Assembly: GCF_000760215.1 (NCBI RefSeq)
Contig: NZ_JNAW01000004.1
Span: forward strand, 370,669 to 434,668
Source: Prochlorococcus sp. MIT 0603
GTDB lineage: Bacteria > Cyanobacteriota > Cyanobacteriia > PCC-6307 > Cyanobiaceae
Direction of reading: 5' to 3'
DNA: 64,000 bases
Both the position numbers and the translations under genes were made by a program. Positions within the stretch are counted from its first letter, which is position 1, and every line of letters starts with the position of its first letter. The notes below the pieces were generated by a model that had not been told where the DNA came from, did not search any database, and saw only the letters and a list, made by a program, of their open reading frames with translations. Shown here piece by piece: positions 33,203 to 41,979 of this stretch.

Positions 33203-33660
33203 TAATTCCATTATGGCAAAGAATGATTAGCGTATTTCTTTATATGCTCCCATGGGCAGATGCAATTAAATATGGAAACGATATCTTTACTAATTTTCCA
33301 ATCTCACAATTACTTATTTACCCTGCTTTACCAGTATTAATAATCGAGCAAGCTTTACCTATAGGTAACTTATTAATATTTTTACTTTTATTTTTAGGAG
33401 TAGCAAGAAACGAAAAGATTTCTTATTTCCTAAGATTAAACTGCATGCAATCAATTCTAATGACTTTGATTTTAATCATCTTCAATTATCTAATGATTTT
33501 ATTTGTTCAACTAACTAACAGCACTTATTTGTTGGAAATTCTAAAAGAGCTAGTTTTTATTGGGACTTTAACAACAGTCATTTTTACAAGTACCCAATGC
33601 CTACGAGGACTAGAGGCAAATCTACCTGGAATCAGTGATGCAGCAAAAATGCAAATTTGA
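33199..33660 (+). CDS. Tic20-like membrane protein
   Basis: A 153-aa protein with four hydrophobic segments and the Tic20 pattern: MISVFLYMLPWADAIKYG at the N-terminus, then a VARNEKISYFLRLNCMQSILM stretch. In plastids Tic20 is an import-channel component; the cyanobacterial homologues have no settled role. It starts inside the aroE stop (ATGA). The rpsF promoter lies downstream, so it probably ends the aroE unit. Confidence 0.85.
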   Translation: MIIPLWQRMISVFLYMLPWADAIKYGNDIFTNFPISQLLIYPALPVLIIEQALPIGNLLIFLLLFLGVARNEKISYFLRLNCMQSILMTLILIIFNYLMILFVQLTNSTYLLEILKELVFIGTLTTVIFTSTQCLRGLEANLPGISDAAKMQI

Positions 33661-33677
33661 AGAAAAAACCATCAAGG

Positions 33678-33685
33678 TATAAAAT
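33678..33685 (+). promoter_or_regulatory. probable -10 element for rpsF
   Basis: TATAAAAT lies 55 bases before the rpsF start in the 79-base gap after the Tic20-like gene. Transcription would begin near 33691-33694. No convincing -35 box was seen, which is common in cyanobacterial promoters. Confidence 0.45.
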
Positions 33686-33690
33686 GAGGA

Positions 33691-33739
33691 GTCCGTCGCT
33701 CAATCAGCTGAGCCTACAGTCCCAGTCGGATCAATTATC
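33691..33739 (+). promoter_or_regulatory. structured rpsF leader, possible S6 autoregulatory element
   Basis: The leader can form hairpin GCTCA/TGAGC (33698-33702 with 33709-33713, six-base loop), enclosed by GTCCG (33691-33695) pairing with CGGAT (33727-33731). S6:S18 complexes are known to repress their own mRNA through a leader hairpin with an exposed CCG. Here a CCG is present at 33693-33695, but my pairing places it in a stem, so the match is only suggestive. Confidence 0.3.
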
Positions 33740-34252
33740 ATGACAAACCCAACTTATTACGAAACTATGTACATCCTTCGTCCGGACATTCCGGAGGATG
33801 AAGTAGATGGCCATTTAAAAAAATATAGTGAACTACTTGAAAAAGCAAATGTGAAAATTATTGATAATCAAATGAGAGGTAAACGAAGACTTGCATATAC
33901 AATTGGTAAGAATAGAGAAGGGATTTACGTCCAGCTTAGCCACATAGGAGATGGGAAACACGTAGAAATTCTTGAAAAAGCAATGAGGCTAAGTGAAGAT
34001 GTTATTAGATACTTAACTGTTAAACAATATGGTCCAATTCCAACAAAAAGAAGTACAAAAACTGCGGAAAAAGAAGATGATAAATCAAATGAAAATGAAG
34101 ATGCTAAAGATAAAGTAATAAAGAAAGATGAGAATAAGGAAGAAAAGAAAGTCGAGAGTAAGGAAGAAAAGAAAGTCGAGAGTAAGGAAGAAAAGAAAGA
34201 GGAAAGCAATGCTAATCCTACTGATTCAAATGAAAGTAAAACTTCAGAATAA
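33740..34252 (+). CDS. rpsF: 30S ribosomal protein S6 with long charged tail
   Basis: A 170-aa protein. The first about 95 residues are a normal S6 ([54 protein letters not shown]), which binds S18 and 16S rRNA on the platform of the small subunit. The remaining 75 residues are a low-complexity tail of Lys, Glu, Ser and Asn. It holds two exact and one partial copy of EEKKVESK. S6 tails vary in length among bacteria; this one is long. A dedicated promoter and leader precede it. Confidence 0.96.
   Translation: MTNPTYYETMYILRPDIPEDEVDGHLKKYSELLEKANVKIIDNQMRGKRRLAYTIGKNREGIYVQLSHIGDGKHVEILEKAMRLSEDVIRYLTVKQYGPIPTKRSTKTAEKEDDKSNENEDAKDKVIKKDENKEEKKVESKEEKKVESKEEKKEESNANPTDSNESKTSE
34139..34198 (+). 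repeat. 24-bp in-frame tandem repeat in the S6 tail
   Basis: Two identical 24-base units at 34139-34162 and 34163-34186 encode EEKKVESK. A third partial copy follows from 34187 with the first 12 bases identical (EEKK), then GAGGAAAGC. Exact identity between units 1 and 2 points to recent slippage or duplication. Confidence 0.9.
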
Positions 34253-34263
34253 ATCAATTCCTT

Positions 34264-35472
34264 TTACTTTGTTCTTCTCACTGATGCCCACAATCGATTC
34301 GCAAGGCCCCAAACATAAATAAACCCCTCAGCTGAAGTATGGTCAAATTGATCTTGAGAACCATAAGTAGAAATATCAGATAAATATAAACTATTAGAGG
34401 AAGATTTACGTCCTATAATAGTTGCATTTCCTTTATACAATTTCACTTTAACAGTGCCATTTACATCAATCTGAGTAGCGTTTATAAAAGCATCTAAAGC
34501 ACTCTTAAGAGGACTAAACCAGAAGCCTTGATAAACCAAATCAGCCCATTGCCTTTCCAATTGAACCTTAGTACGTAAAACATCAGCTGATAATGTAATA
34601 CTCTCAATTTCTTGATGACATTTAATTAATAAAGACAATCCTGGGGTTTCATAAATTTCTCTACTTTTTATTCCAACAACTCGATTCTCAATCATATCTA
34701 TACGACCAAATCCATGTAATCCTGCTAAAGAATTTGCCTTACGAATTATGCTCACAGGGTCTAAATCAACTCCATTAATTGAAACTGGACAGCCTGACTG
34801 AAAGGAAATTTCTATAATTTCAGGTGTATCTGGAGCGTTCTCAATCGATGAAGTTATTTGAAAAACATCTTCATTAGGAGCTAAAAATGGATCCTCTAAA
34901 GAACCAGCTTCTATACTTCTGCCTAAAAGATTTAAATCAATAGAATATGGAGATTTTTTGCTGACTGGTGCCGGAATTCCAAAGTTCTCTCCATAAGTAA
35001 TTAACTCCTCTCGACTCATCGACCAATTCCTAGCAGGAGTTAATATTTTTAATTCAGGGGAAAGTGATGCAATAGCTAAATCAAAACGAACTTGATCATT
35101 ACCTTTTGCTGTACAACCATGAGCAACAGCACCTGCATTCTTTTTTAGCGCTATATCAACTAACCTACTGGCAATAAGAGGTCGCGCCAAAGCAGTAGAC
35201 AATGGATACTGTCCTTCATATAGAGCATTTGCTTTAATGGCTGGAAATGCAAAATCTTTAATAAAAGGCTCTATTAAATCTTCTATTAAAGATTCACTTG
35301 CCCCTGCTAATAAAGCTTTTTCACGAATAGGCCCTAATTCTTCACCTTGTCCTAGATCTGCAGCAAATGCTATCACTTCATCAACTTGATATTCATTTTT
35401 TAAATAAGGTATACAGGCACTAGTGTCTACTCCACCAGAATATGCAAGTACAACTTTACGAAAATTACCCAT
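34264..35472 (-). CDS. argG: argininosuccinate synthase
   Basis: A 402-aa enzyme that condenses citrulline and aspartate with ATP. Seen: the PP-loop [15 protein letters not shown] at 9-23, [14 protein letters not shown], and the family [22 protein letters not shown] with [13 protein letters not shown]. Length is normal. ArgH, which uses its product, lies at 62.2 kb in this window. It is convergent with rpsF (11 bases apart). A small membrane-protein gene lies 19 bases upstream on the same strand. Confidence 0.97.
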   Translation of the reverse strand: MGNFRKVVLAYSGGVDTSACIPYLKNEYQVDEVIAFAADLGQGEELGPIREKALLAGASESLIEDLIEPFIKDFAFPAIKANALYEGQYPLSTALARPLIASRLVDIALKKNAGAVAHGCTAKGNDQVRFDLAIASLSPELKILTPARNWSMSREELITYGENFGIPAPVSKKSPYSIDLNLLGRSIEAGSLEDPFLAPNEDVFQITSSIENAPDTPEIIEISFQSGCPVSINGVDLDPVSIIRKANSLAGLHGFGRIDMIENRVVGIKSREIYETPGLSLLIKCHQEIESITLSADVLRTKVQLERQWADLVYQGFWFSPLKSALDAFINATQIDVNGTVKVKLYKGNATIIGRKSSSNSLYLSDISTYGSQDQFDHTSAEGFIYVWGLANRLWASVRRTK

Positions 35473-35491
35473 TAAATAAAACTCCTTTGAA

Positions 35492-35686
35492 CTAAACCTG
35501 GGTTTGGCGAGCAGTAAATGCTAAATAAAAAACCAAAATGATAGATGGTCCGAAAAGCATCCCCAAAACTATAAACGGTCTAATAAGAAAAGGTTGAGGG
35601 TGTTGAATACCCCAAAAACGAAGAAACAAGCTAGCCACTAAAGAAAGAAGCGAAGAAGCAGCAAATAAAGAAAACTTATTTCCCAA
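35492..35686 (-). CDS. small two-span membrane protein, 64 aa
   Basis: Unrecognised. Two hydrophobic segments are visible, about residues 5-24 and 36-58 ([18 protein letters not shown]), joined by a short loop with [12 protein letters not shown]. It lies just upstream of argG on the same strand and may share its transcript. It diverges from the DUF3134 gene at 35743. No motif allows a function; this is probably a picocyanobacterial conserved small protein. Confidence 0.65.
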   Translation of the reverse strand: MGNKFSLFAASSLLSLVASLFLRFWGIQHPQPFLIRPFIVLGMLFGPSIILVFYLAFTARQTQV

Positions 35687-35742
35687 AACAACAAAACAAG
35701 CTCATAATGCATTATCTTATTAAATTGGAGAAAAAAAAATTA

Positions 35743-35997
35743 ATGAGCTCTCTCGATACAATCAACCCTGCTCTTACACGTTATAGCAGAGACGAAGCAG
35801 CACCTGTATTGCCACTCCGTGAAGAACCAGACCTGTTAAGTTGGCTTGAAAGCAGTGGCAGACTCATTGCAGATGAATCATCCGCACTCCAAGAAGTAAG
35901 TACTGTAGAAGAAGAAGAACTATCAGCCCTTATGGGAGAAAAAGAAGATTATAAAGCCGAAGAAGAAGAAGTTTCTGAAGATGATTGGGAAGATTAA
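35743..35997 (+). CDS. DUF3134 family protein
   Basis: An 84-aa protein with the DUF3134 core NPALTRYSRDEAAPVLPLREEPDLLSWLESSGRL, a cyanobacterium-specific family of unknown role. The C-terminal half is very acidic (EEEE and EDDWED). The frame is open to an ATG at 35707, but the family start MSSLDTINPAL at 35743 is preferred. It precedes mraY by about 50 bases on the same strand. Function is not known. Confidence 0.82.
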   Translation: MSSLDTINPALTRYSRDEAAPVLPLREEPDLLSWLESSGRLIADESSALQEVSTVEEEELSALMGEKEDYKAEEEEVSEDDWED

Positions 35998-36048
35998 TTA
36001 ATATTTAAGCAAGAATTATTAAACCTATATCAGAACCAGTTCCTTACA

Positions 36049-37167
36049 TTGAAATTCAAGAAATACATTATTAAAATACCAAAACTGAACTTTATCGATA
36101 ATAATATTTATGGGAGTTATTTTTTAATTGGAATAATATTTTTAACCAGTCTATCTATTGACATACTAATAAAGGAATCATTACTTTTTATCCCATTATT
36201 ATCCAGCGTAATTATCTCATCAGGAGTAACACAATGGGCAATACCAAAACTTAAAAAAAATAAATTATGTCAAATAATCAGAGAAGAGGGGCCAAAAAAA
36301 CATTGGCAAAAAAGTGGAACACCAAGTATTGGAGGACTTATAATAATTCCAATTGGATTAATAATTAGCAATTTAGCTACATTGAATAGTATATACAAAA
36401 AAGAATTATTAACGCTAACTATTTTGATATTATCATTTATGTTTATAGGCTTTTTAGATGATTTGCAAAGCATTTCCTTAAAGAGAAATAAAGGTTTAAG
36501 CCCTATGGAAAAAATCTATCTTCAAAGTATTGCAAGTATAATCTTCTTAATTTTTATACATTCACAAAAATTTGTTAATTCAAGCATATCTATGCTTGGT
36601 GACTATTCTATTAATTTTGGAATTATTTTTTGGCCGTTAGCCTTATTAACAATCCTTGCAGAAAGTAATTCTTCAAACTTAGCAGATGGCCTGGACGGTT
36701 TAGCTAGTGGATGTGGAGCAATATTACTAACTGGGCTAGCAATTGAATTAACTATGAGAGGAAATATTGAAAACTATGATCTAGCCATATTTTGCATCTC
36801 TATGGCAGGAGCATGGCTAGGTTTTTTAATTCACAATAAAAAACCAGCGAAAATCTTTATGGGTGATACAGGCTCACTAGCCATGGGGGCTACATTTGCT
36901 GGTGTTGCATTACTGTCAAATAGTCTTTGGACATTATTTGTCATGGGAGGAGTATTCTTAGCAGAGTCTCTATCAGTCATCTTTCAGGTAAGTATTTTCA
37001 AAGTAACAAAAAAAATCAACGGAAAAGGTTACAGAATTCTTCGTATGTCACCTCTTCATCATCATTTTGAACAAATAGGTATTAAAGAAATTGTAATCGT
37101 TCAAAGCTTTTGGTTATTTAGTATTTGCTTTATATTTATTGGAATCATGCTACGTTCAAATATTTAA
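36049..37167 (+). CDS. mraY: phospho-N-acetylmuramoyl-pentapeptide transferase
   Basis: A 372-aa integral membrane enzyme that moves phospho-MurNAc-pentapeptide to undecaprenyl phosphate, giving lipid I. About ten hydrophobic segments are seen. Active-site motifs: GFLDDLQS (paired Asp), NLADGLDGLASG, GDTGSLAMGATFAG, and HHHFEQIG near the C-terminus. The start is TTG at 36049. The N-terminal 40 residues are longer and more basic than usual. It is followed six bases later by a small conserved gene. Confidence 0.96.
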   Translation: MKFKKYIIKIPKLNFIDNNIYGSYFLIGIIFLTSLSIDILIKESLLFIPLLSSVIISSGVTQWAIPKLKKNKLCQIIREEGPKKHWQKSGTPSIGGLIIIPIGLIISNLATLNSIYKKELLTLTILILSFMFIGFLDDLQSISLKRNKGLSPMEKIYLQSIASIIFLIFIHSQKFVNSSISMLGDYSINFGIIFWPLALLTILAESNSSNLADGLDGLASGCGAILLTGLAIELTMRGNIENYDLAIFCISMAGAWLGFLIHNKKPAKIFMGDTGSLAMGATFAGVALLSNSLWTLFVMGGVFLAESLSVIFQVSIFKVTKKINGKGYRILRMSPLHHHFEQIGIKEIVIVQSFWLFSICFIFIGIMLRSNI

Positions 37168-37173
37168 AAAGTC

Positions 37174-37437
37174 ATGAGCTACTTCACTTGGAAAGAAACT
37201 GGCCTCACACAAGACTGTGACTCTTTAGAAGCTATGGCATATAGATTTGAAGAATCAGCAAAATTAATGAGAAAGATGTCAAACAAAGGTTTTACTCTTC
37301 AAAGAAAAAATAATAAACAATTAATTACTCACAAAAATCCTAATATTTTTAATGAATGGGGATTTATTAATGAAGAGCCACCATTTCGTCAACTTGCTTT
37401 CATGCCTGACAATGGTATTACTTTTGCTAATGATTGA
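37174..37437 (+). CDS. hypothetical protein, 87 aa
   Basis: Unrecognised soluble protein beginning MSYFTWKETGLTQDCDSLEAMAYRFEESAKLMRKM. The N-terminal half is helical and the C-terminal half is rich in aromatic residues (FNEWGFINEEPPFRQLAF). It lies six bases after mraY and is likely in that transcript. Its last 49 bases overlap the convergent glycosyltransferase gene on the other strand. Function unknown. Confidence 0.72.
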   Translation: MSYFTWKETGLTQDCDSLEAMAYRFEESAKLMRKMSNKGFTLQRKNNKQLITHKNPNIFNEWGFINEEPPFRQLAFMPDNGITFAND

Positions 37438-38783
37438 TAAGTACTGTTTTTGAATTGATTGCTCATTAAAGAAAGATATTTATTTACATGAGAATTCCAG
37501 CTAAAAGAGCTGTTTATTCCAGCCAAACCATTATCACTCCATTGCTTCCACATGAATTCGTTAGAACCTACTTCTTCCAAAGTCTTTTGTAATAGATCTA
37601 AGTCTGTAGAATCAACCAACACACCATTAGAACAATGAGATAAAATCTCACTGGGTCCACCATCATCTGTTGCAATCACAGGTAAGCCACATGCTGCAGC
37701 TTCTAACAAAGTTAAGCCAAATGGCTCAGTCAAAGCAGGGTTAACAAAAAACCCTTTCTTTTTAGCTGCCCATTGATAAATGGAAGCAATTTGGTCACGA
37801 CGATGATATTTAGGATAAGCAACTTTTCCATATAATTCATACTTATCTACTAATTCAAAAATCTGCTGAAAAACCTCTTTCTGAGATTTATCTAAAGATC
37901 GCATGTCAGTTCGAGTTCCAAGTATCAAAACGAGATTATGTCTTTTCCTTAAAATGCTAGAACGACCAAAGGCTTCTACTAAAGCAGGTATATTTTTTCT
38001 TCGAACAGCTCTAGATATGGTTAATAATGGAGGCAAATTGGGATTGCGCAAAAAGTTAGAAAATAAATTATCAATTTCAGAAAAATTCTTAGATTCTGAT
38101 GGTTGATAAAAACGTTTTAAATCTACCCCTGGAGGAATAACCTTGGCTTGTCGAGAAACAAAATTCCTATAACGCCCATATTGATAAGTAGCTTCTTGGG
38201 AAGTACTAGTTACAACCAAATTAGCTTTATTTAAAGCTAATTCTTCTGCCTCAATACGCCTACTAATTGAATAATTATTTTCAATTTGCATATGATCCAT
38301 TCCTGATTCAAGCAAACGACGCTTTTTTTCTCTTCCTAATGAATGGCCTGTAAATACAAATGGAATACCTAAACGAGTACTAACCAAAGCGCCAACATAA
38401 CCTGCATCAGCATAATGAGCATGTATCCAATCTGGCTTAGATTTACTCTGATTCAATTGATCTACCAATTCATCCACTAATTGATCTAAGTATGGCCATA
38501 ACAACTCCTTACGAAGGTATCTCTTAGGACCAAAAGGAATCCTAAGAATATTTGCACCAGGAACAATTCGCTCACGTTTCTGAGAGTAATCCAAAGATAT
38601 TCTTCTATCAAATATCTGACGAGTGACTAGATCTACTTGTTGAACTTCCTTGGACGCAGCTAATTGCTTTATAAGTTCTAAAACATATAAAGTTTGACCA
38701 CCAGTATCAGCATCTCTTCCTAATTCAAGATTATTTGAACGGATTAAACCATGCAAATGAAGATGGAGAAGCTTTAAACTCAT
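37389..38783 (-). CDS. sucrose-phosphate-synthase-like glycosyltransferase, no phosphatase domain
   Basis: A 464-aa GT4 enzyme. The SPS marks are GRDADTGGQTLYVLEL near 22-37, WIHAHYADAGYVGALVS, GHSLGREKKRRLL, and the UDP-sugar site TEPFGLTLLEAAACGLPVIATDDGGPSEI. It would join UDP- or ADP-glucose to fructose 6-phosphate for the osmolyte sucrose. Many cyanobacterial SPS proteins carry a C-terminal sucrose-phosphatase-like domain; here the protein stops at the end of the GT fold. Its last 16 codons lie antisense to the convergent 87-aa gene. A related glucosyltransferase role is possible. Confidence 0.82.
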   Translation of the reverse strand: MSLKLLHLHLHGLIRSNNLELGRDADTGGQTLYVLELIKQLAASKEVQQVDLVTRQIFDRRISLDYSQKRERIVPGANILRIPFGPKRYLRKELLWPYLDQLVDELVDQLNQSKSKPDWIHAHYADAGYVGALVSTRLGIPFVFTGHSLGREKKRRLLESGMDHMQIENNYSISRRIEAEELALNKANLVVTSTSQEATYQYGRYRNFVSRQAKVIPPGVDLKRFYQPSESKNFSEIDNLFSNFLRNPNLPPLLTISRAVRRKNIPALVEAFGRSSILRKRHNLVLILGTRTDMRSLDKSQKEVFQQIFELVDKYELYGKVAYPKYHRRDQIASIYQWAAKKKGFFVNPALTEPFGLTLLEAAACGLPVIATDDGGPSEILSHCSNGVLVDSTDLDLLQKTLEEVGSNEFMWKQWSDNGLAGINSSFSWNSHVNKYLSLMSNQFKNSTYQSLAKVIPLSGMKAS

Positions 38784-38980
38784 TTACTCCTCCTTTGTTT
38801 GAATAAGTGGATACTTAGTATATTTTTGGATAAAAAAACCTAAAGAAAGAATAATGATTTAAGCATAGAAAATGAAATTATTGATGAAATAGATTGCAAT
38901 GACTGTAATCTATATCAATATAAATTAAAAAAAAGACCTCAAACTATCAAGAAGTACTAAGAAAAAATTTTAAATATAGA

Positions 38981-41950
38981 TTAATTTTTAACTTTTCTCT
39001 TTACGTGATGTTTATCTAAAACTTTTTTCAAATAACGTCCTGTATAACTAGCTGAATGCATTGCAACATCCTCAGGAGTACCACAAACTAAAACTTCTCC
39101 ACCACGATCACCACCATCAGGGCCTAAATCAATAATCCAATCAGAGCATCGAATCACATCTAAATTATGTTCAATAACAATAATGGAATTTCCTTTATCA
39201 ACCAATCGTTGAAGAACATCCATCAATTTATGTACATCAGAAAAGCTTAAGCCTGTAGTAGGTTCATCAATTAAATATAAAGTTTTACCGGTAGCTCGAC
39301 GAGAAAGTTCTGTAGCAAGTTTGACCCTTTGAGCCTCGCCTCCTGAAAGTGTTGGTGCAGGCTGGCCTAATTTAATATATCCAAGACCAACATCTACTAA
39401 GGTTCGTAACCTATCAGCAGCTTGAGGTATTGCAGAGAAAACTTCTACTGATTGCTCTACAGTCATTTCTAGAACATCAGCAATTGTATAACCTTTGTAT
39501 TTAACTTGTAGAGTTTCTCGATTAAATCTTGCACCTTTACAAACATCACATTGAACATATACATCGGGTAAAAAATTCATCTCAATAACATTTACACCTT
39601 GGCCTTTACAGGCCTCACATCGACCACCTTTTACATTAAAACTAAACTGACCTACTTGATAGCCTCTTGCCTTAGCCTCAATAGAAGCAGCAAATATTTG
39701 TCTTATTGGGTCAAAAGCACCGGTATAGGTTGCAGGGTTAGAGCGAGGAGTTCTCCCTATAGGTGATTGATCAATAACAATTACTTTGTCAATAGATTTA
39801 ATCCCTCTCAATTCCTCTAAACCCTTAGGAAAAGGAACTTTTAATCCAAGTTGATTATTAATAGCAGGGTGTAATAATTCATTCACTAAAGTGCTTTTAC
39901 CACTGCCACTAACACCAGTAACAGAAACTAATCGGCCTAATGGAAACTCAACAGAAAGATTCTTTAAATTATTACGCTTACAACCAATCAAACGCAAGTT
40001 ACGGCTAACACCTTTTCTTCTTTCAATAGGAGTAGGTATAGAAGATCTACCGCTTAAATATTGCCCTGTAAGTGACTCTTTGCTAGATAATAATTCATCT
40101 ATAGATCCTTCCGCGATAATCTTTCCACCATGAATACCAGCACCTGGTCCAATATCTACTAAATAATCTGCAGCACGTATTGTATCTTCGTCATGTTCTA
40201 CAACTATTAAAGTATTTCCAAGATCTCTAAGTCTTTGTAAGGTAGCAAGTAAAAGATCATTATCTCTCTGATGCAAACCTATACTAGGTTCATCTAAAAC
40301 ATAAAGTACACCTGTTAAACCAGCACCAATTTGTGTTGCCAACCTTATACGCTGAGCCTCACCTCCAGATAAAGTCATAGCTGGTCTATCTAAGCTTAAA
40401 TAATCAAGACCAACATCTAGAAGAAACTTTAAACGTAAACGAATCTCTTTTAAGACCAATTCTCCTATTTGTATTTGTCTAGAAGAAAGTAAAGGTTTAG
40501 AGTTCTTTGATTTCCCTGTTCCCATCAATTCTTCGATGCATGAAAGTGTTTCTTTGACACTAATCTCAGTTAAATCAGATATAGAGTAAGGTCCTACTTT
40601 GACTGCTAAAGCTTCTGGTCTTAATCTTTTTCCAGAACAAGTAGAGCATGGTACTAATTCCAAATATTTTTCAAGTTTTTGACGAACAGACTCTCCATTT
40701 GCATCACGTAACTGTCTTTCTAAAATAGGTAATATACCTTCAAATTTTCTCTTATAACCATCTTGAGTCTTGTAACGACTATCAGATTGAATTAGAATTG
40801 CCTTTTCACTTCCATTAAGTAATATATTTTGCTGTTCTTCCGTTAATTCTTTCCAAGGTGTTTTGATTTCAAAGCCATATTCTTCACCTACAGAAAATAA
40901 TAAGGAAAAATAATATGAATTTTCTTTTTCACTCCAAGGAGCAACTGCTGCATACACAGGTAAAGATGGATCTGGAATTACTGTTACAGCAGTAAATTTC
41001 TTTAAATGGCCTAAGCCATGGCAATCAGGACAAGCTCCATAGGGACTATTGAATGAAAACAATCTTGGCGATAATTCTTCAATAACAGCACCATGAACTG
41101 GACAAGCAAAATTCTCAGAAAACAACCTTTCACGTTCAATTCCATCAGGTAAATCTTCATCTTTTTTGGGTACAACTTCAACAATTGCCAATCCATCTCC
41201 ACGTTTTAAAGCAGTTTGCAAAGAATCAGTGAGACGTTCTTGAATACCATCTCTTGCAATTAATCGATCTACGACAACATCAATCGTATGTGTATGGTTT
41301 TTATCAAGTTCAATATTGTCAGATAACTCTCTGACTTCCTTATTAATTCTTACTCGTGCAAATCCTTCAGCAGCTAAGCCTGATAACAATTTAGCGTGTG
41401 TTCCTTTTTTACCACGAACCACGGATGCAAGTAATTGATATCTTGTGCCTTCAGGAAGAGTCACAATCTGATCAACCATTTCATCTATTGTCTGAGGCCT
41501 TATTCGACGATTACATTCAGGGCAATGTGGTTCTCCTGCTCGTCCATATAAAAGTCGTAAATAATCTTTAATCTCAGTAACTGTTCCTACAGTAGACCGA
41601 GGGTTATGACTAGTAGATTTTTGGTCAATAGAAATTGCTGGAGAAAGCCCCTCTATTGCATCAACATCAGGCTTATCTACTTGACCAAGAAACTGTCTTG
41701 CATAAGCTGAAAGACTTTCAACATAACGTCGCTGGCCTTCAGCAAAAATAGTATCGAAAGCTAATGAACTTTTCCCACTTCCACTAACCCCAGTAAAAAC
41801 AATGAACTTATTTCTAGGAATAGTTAGATCAACGTTTTTAAGATTATGTTGCCGAGCACCACGAATTTTAATTAGATCCTCAAAAGAGTCAGATATTAAG
41901 GATTTCGAATTAGCTTTACCCACAGAGGGCCTCATGTTCGAAGTATTCAA
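38981..41950 (-). CDS. uvrA: excinuclease ABC subunit A
   Basis: A 989-aa damage-recognition ATPase of nucleotide excision repair, acting with UvrB. It has two ABC modules: Walker A GVSGSGKSSLAF near residue 54 with LSGGEAQRIRLA, and GVSGSGKSTLVNEL with LSGGEAQRVKLA. Zinc-finger Cys pairs are CPEC...CPVHG...CPDC and CEAC...CDVC. The TTG at 41950 has AGGA eight bases upstream; an ATG at 41935 is an alternative. It is 29 bases downstream of recN on the same strand, so two repair genes are paired. Confidence 0.97.
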   Translation of the reverse strand: MNTSNMRPSVGKANSKSLISDSFEDLIKIRGARQHNLKNVDLTIPRNKFIVFTGVSGSGKSSLAFDTIFAEGQRRYVESLSAYARQFLGQVDKPDVDAIEGLSPAISIDQKSTSHNPRSTVGTVTEIKDYLRLLYGRAGEPHCPECNRRIRPQTIDEMVDQIVTLPEGTRYQLLASVVRGKKGTHAKLLSGLAAEGFARVRINKEVRELSDNIELDKNHTHTIDVVVDRLIARDGIQERLTDSLQTALKRGDGLAIVEVVPKKDEDLPDGIERERLFSENFACPVHGAVIEELSPRLFSFNSPYGACPDCHGLGHLKKFTAVTVIPDPSLPVYAAVAPWSEKENSYYFSLLFSVGEEYGFEIKTPWKELTEEQQNILLNGSEKAILIQSDSRYKTQDGYKRKFEGILPILERQLRDANGESVRQKLEKYLELVPCSTCSGKRLRPEALAVKVGPYSISDLTEISVKETLSCIEELMGTGKSKNSKPLLSSRQIQIGELVLKEIRLRLKFLLDVGLDYLSLDRPAMTLSGGEAQRIRLATQIGAGLTGVLYVLDEPSIGLHQRDNDLLLATLQRLRDLGNTLIVVEHDEDTIRAADYLVDIGPGAGIHGGKIIAEGSIDELLSSKESLTGQYLSGRSSIPTPIERRKGVSRNLRLIGCKRNNLKNLSVEFPLGRLVSVTGVSGSGKSTLVNELLHPAINNQLGLKVPFPKGLEELRGIKSIDKVIVIDQSPIGRTPRSNPATYTGAFDPIRQIFAASIEAKARGYQVGQFSFNVKGGRCEACKGQGVNVIEMNFLPDVYVQCDVCKGARFNRETLQVKYKGYTIADVLEMTVEQSVEVFSAIPQAADRLRTLVDVGLGYIKLGQPAPTLSGGEAQRVKLATELSRRATGKTLYLIDEPTTGLSFSDVHKLMDVLQRLVDKGNSIIVIEHNLDVIRCSDWIIDLGPDGGDRGGEVLVCGTPEDVAMHSASYTGRYLKKVLDKHHVKRKVKN

Positions 41951-41979
41951 TCATATGATCCTATAAAATTTAATGCTAG

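Noticed and set aside
33925..34257. 110-aa open frame on the minus strand over rpsF
   Set aside because: It mirrors the Lys/Glu-rich S6 tail as Ser/Phe/Leu runs; low complexity and no start signal mark it as a shadow.
38844..38960. 38-codon open stretch between uvrA and the glycosyltransferase gene
   Set aside because: It has a CxxC and charged residues but no ATG, GTG or TTG start. Openness of this length is easily random in AT-rich DNA.
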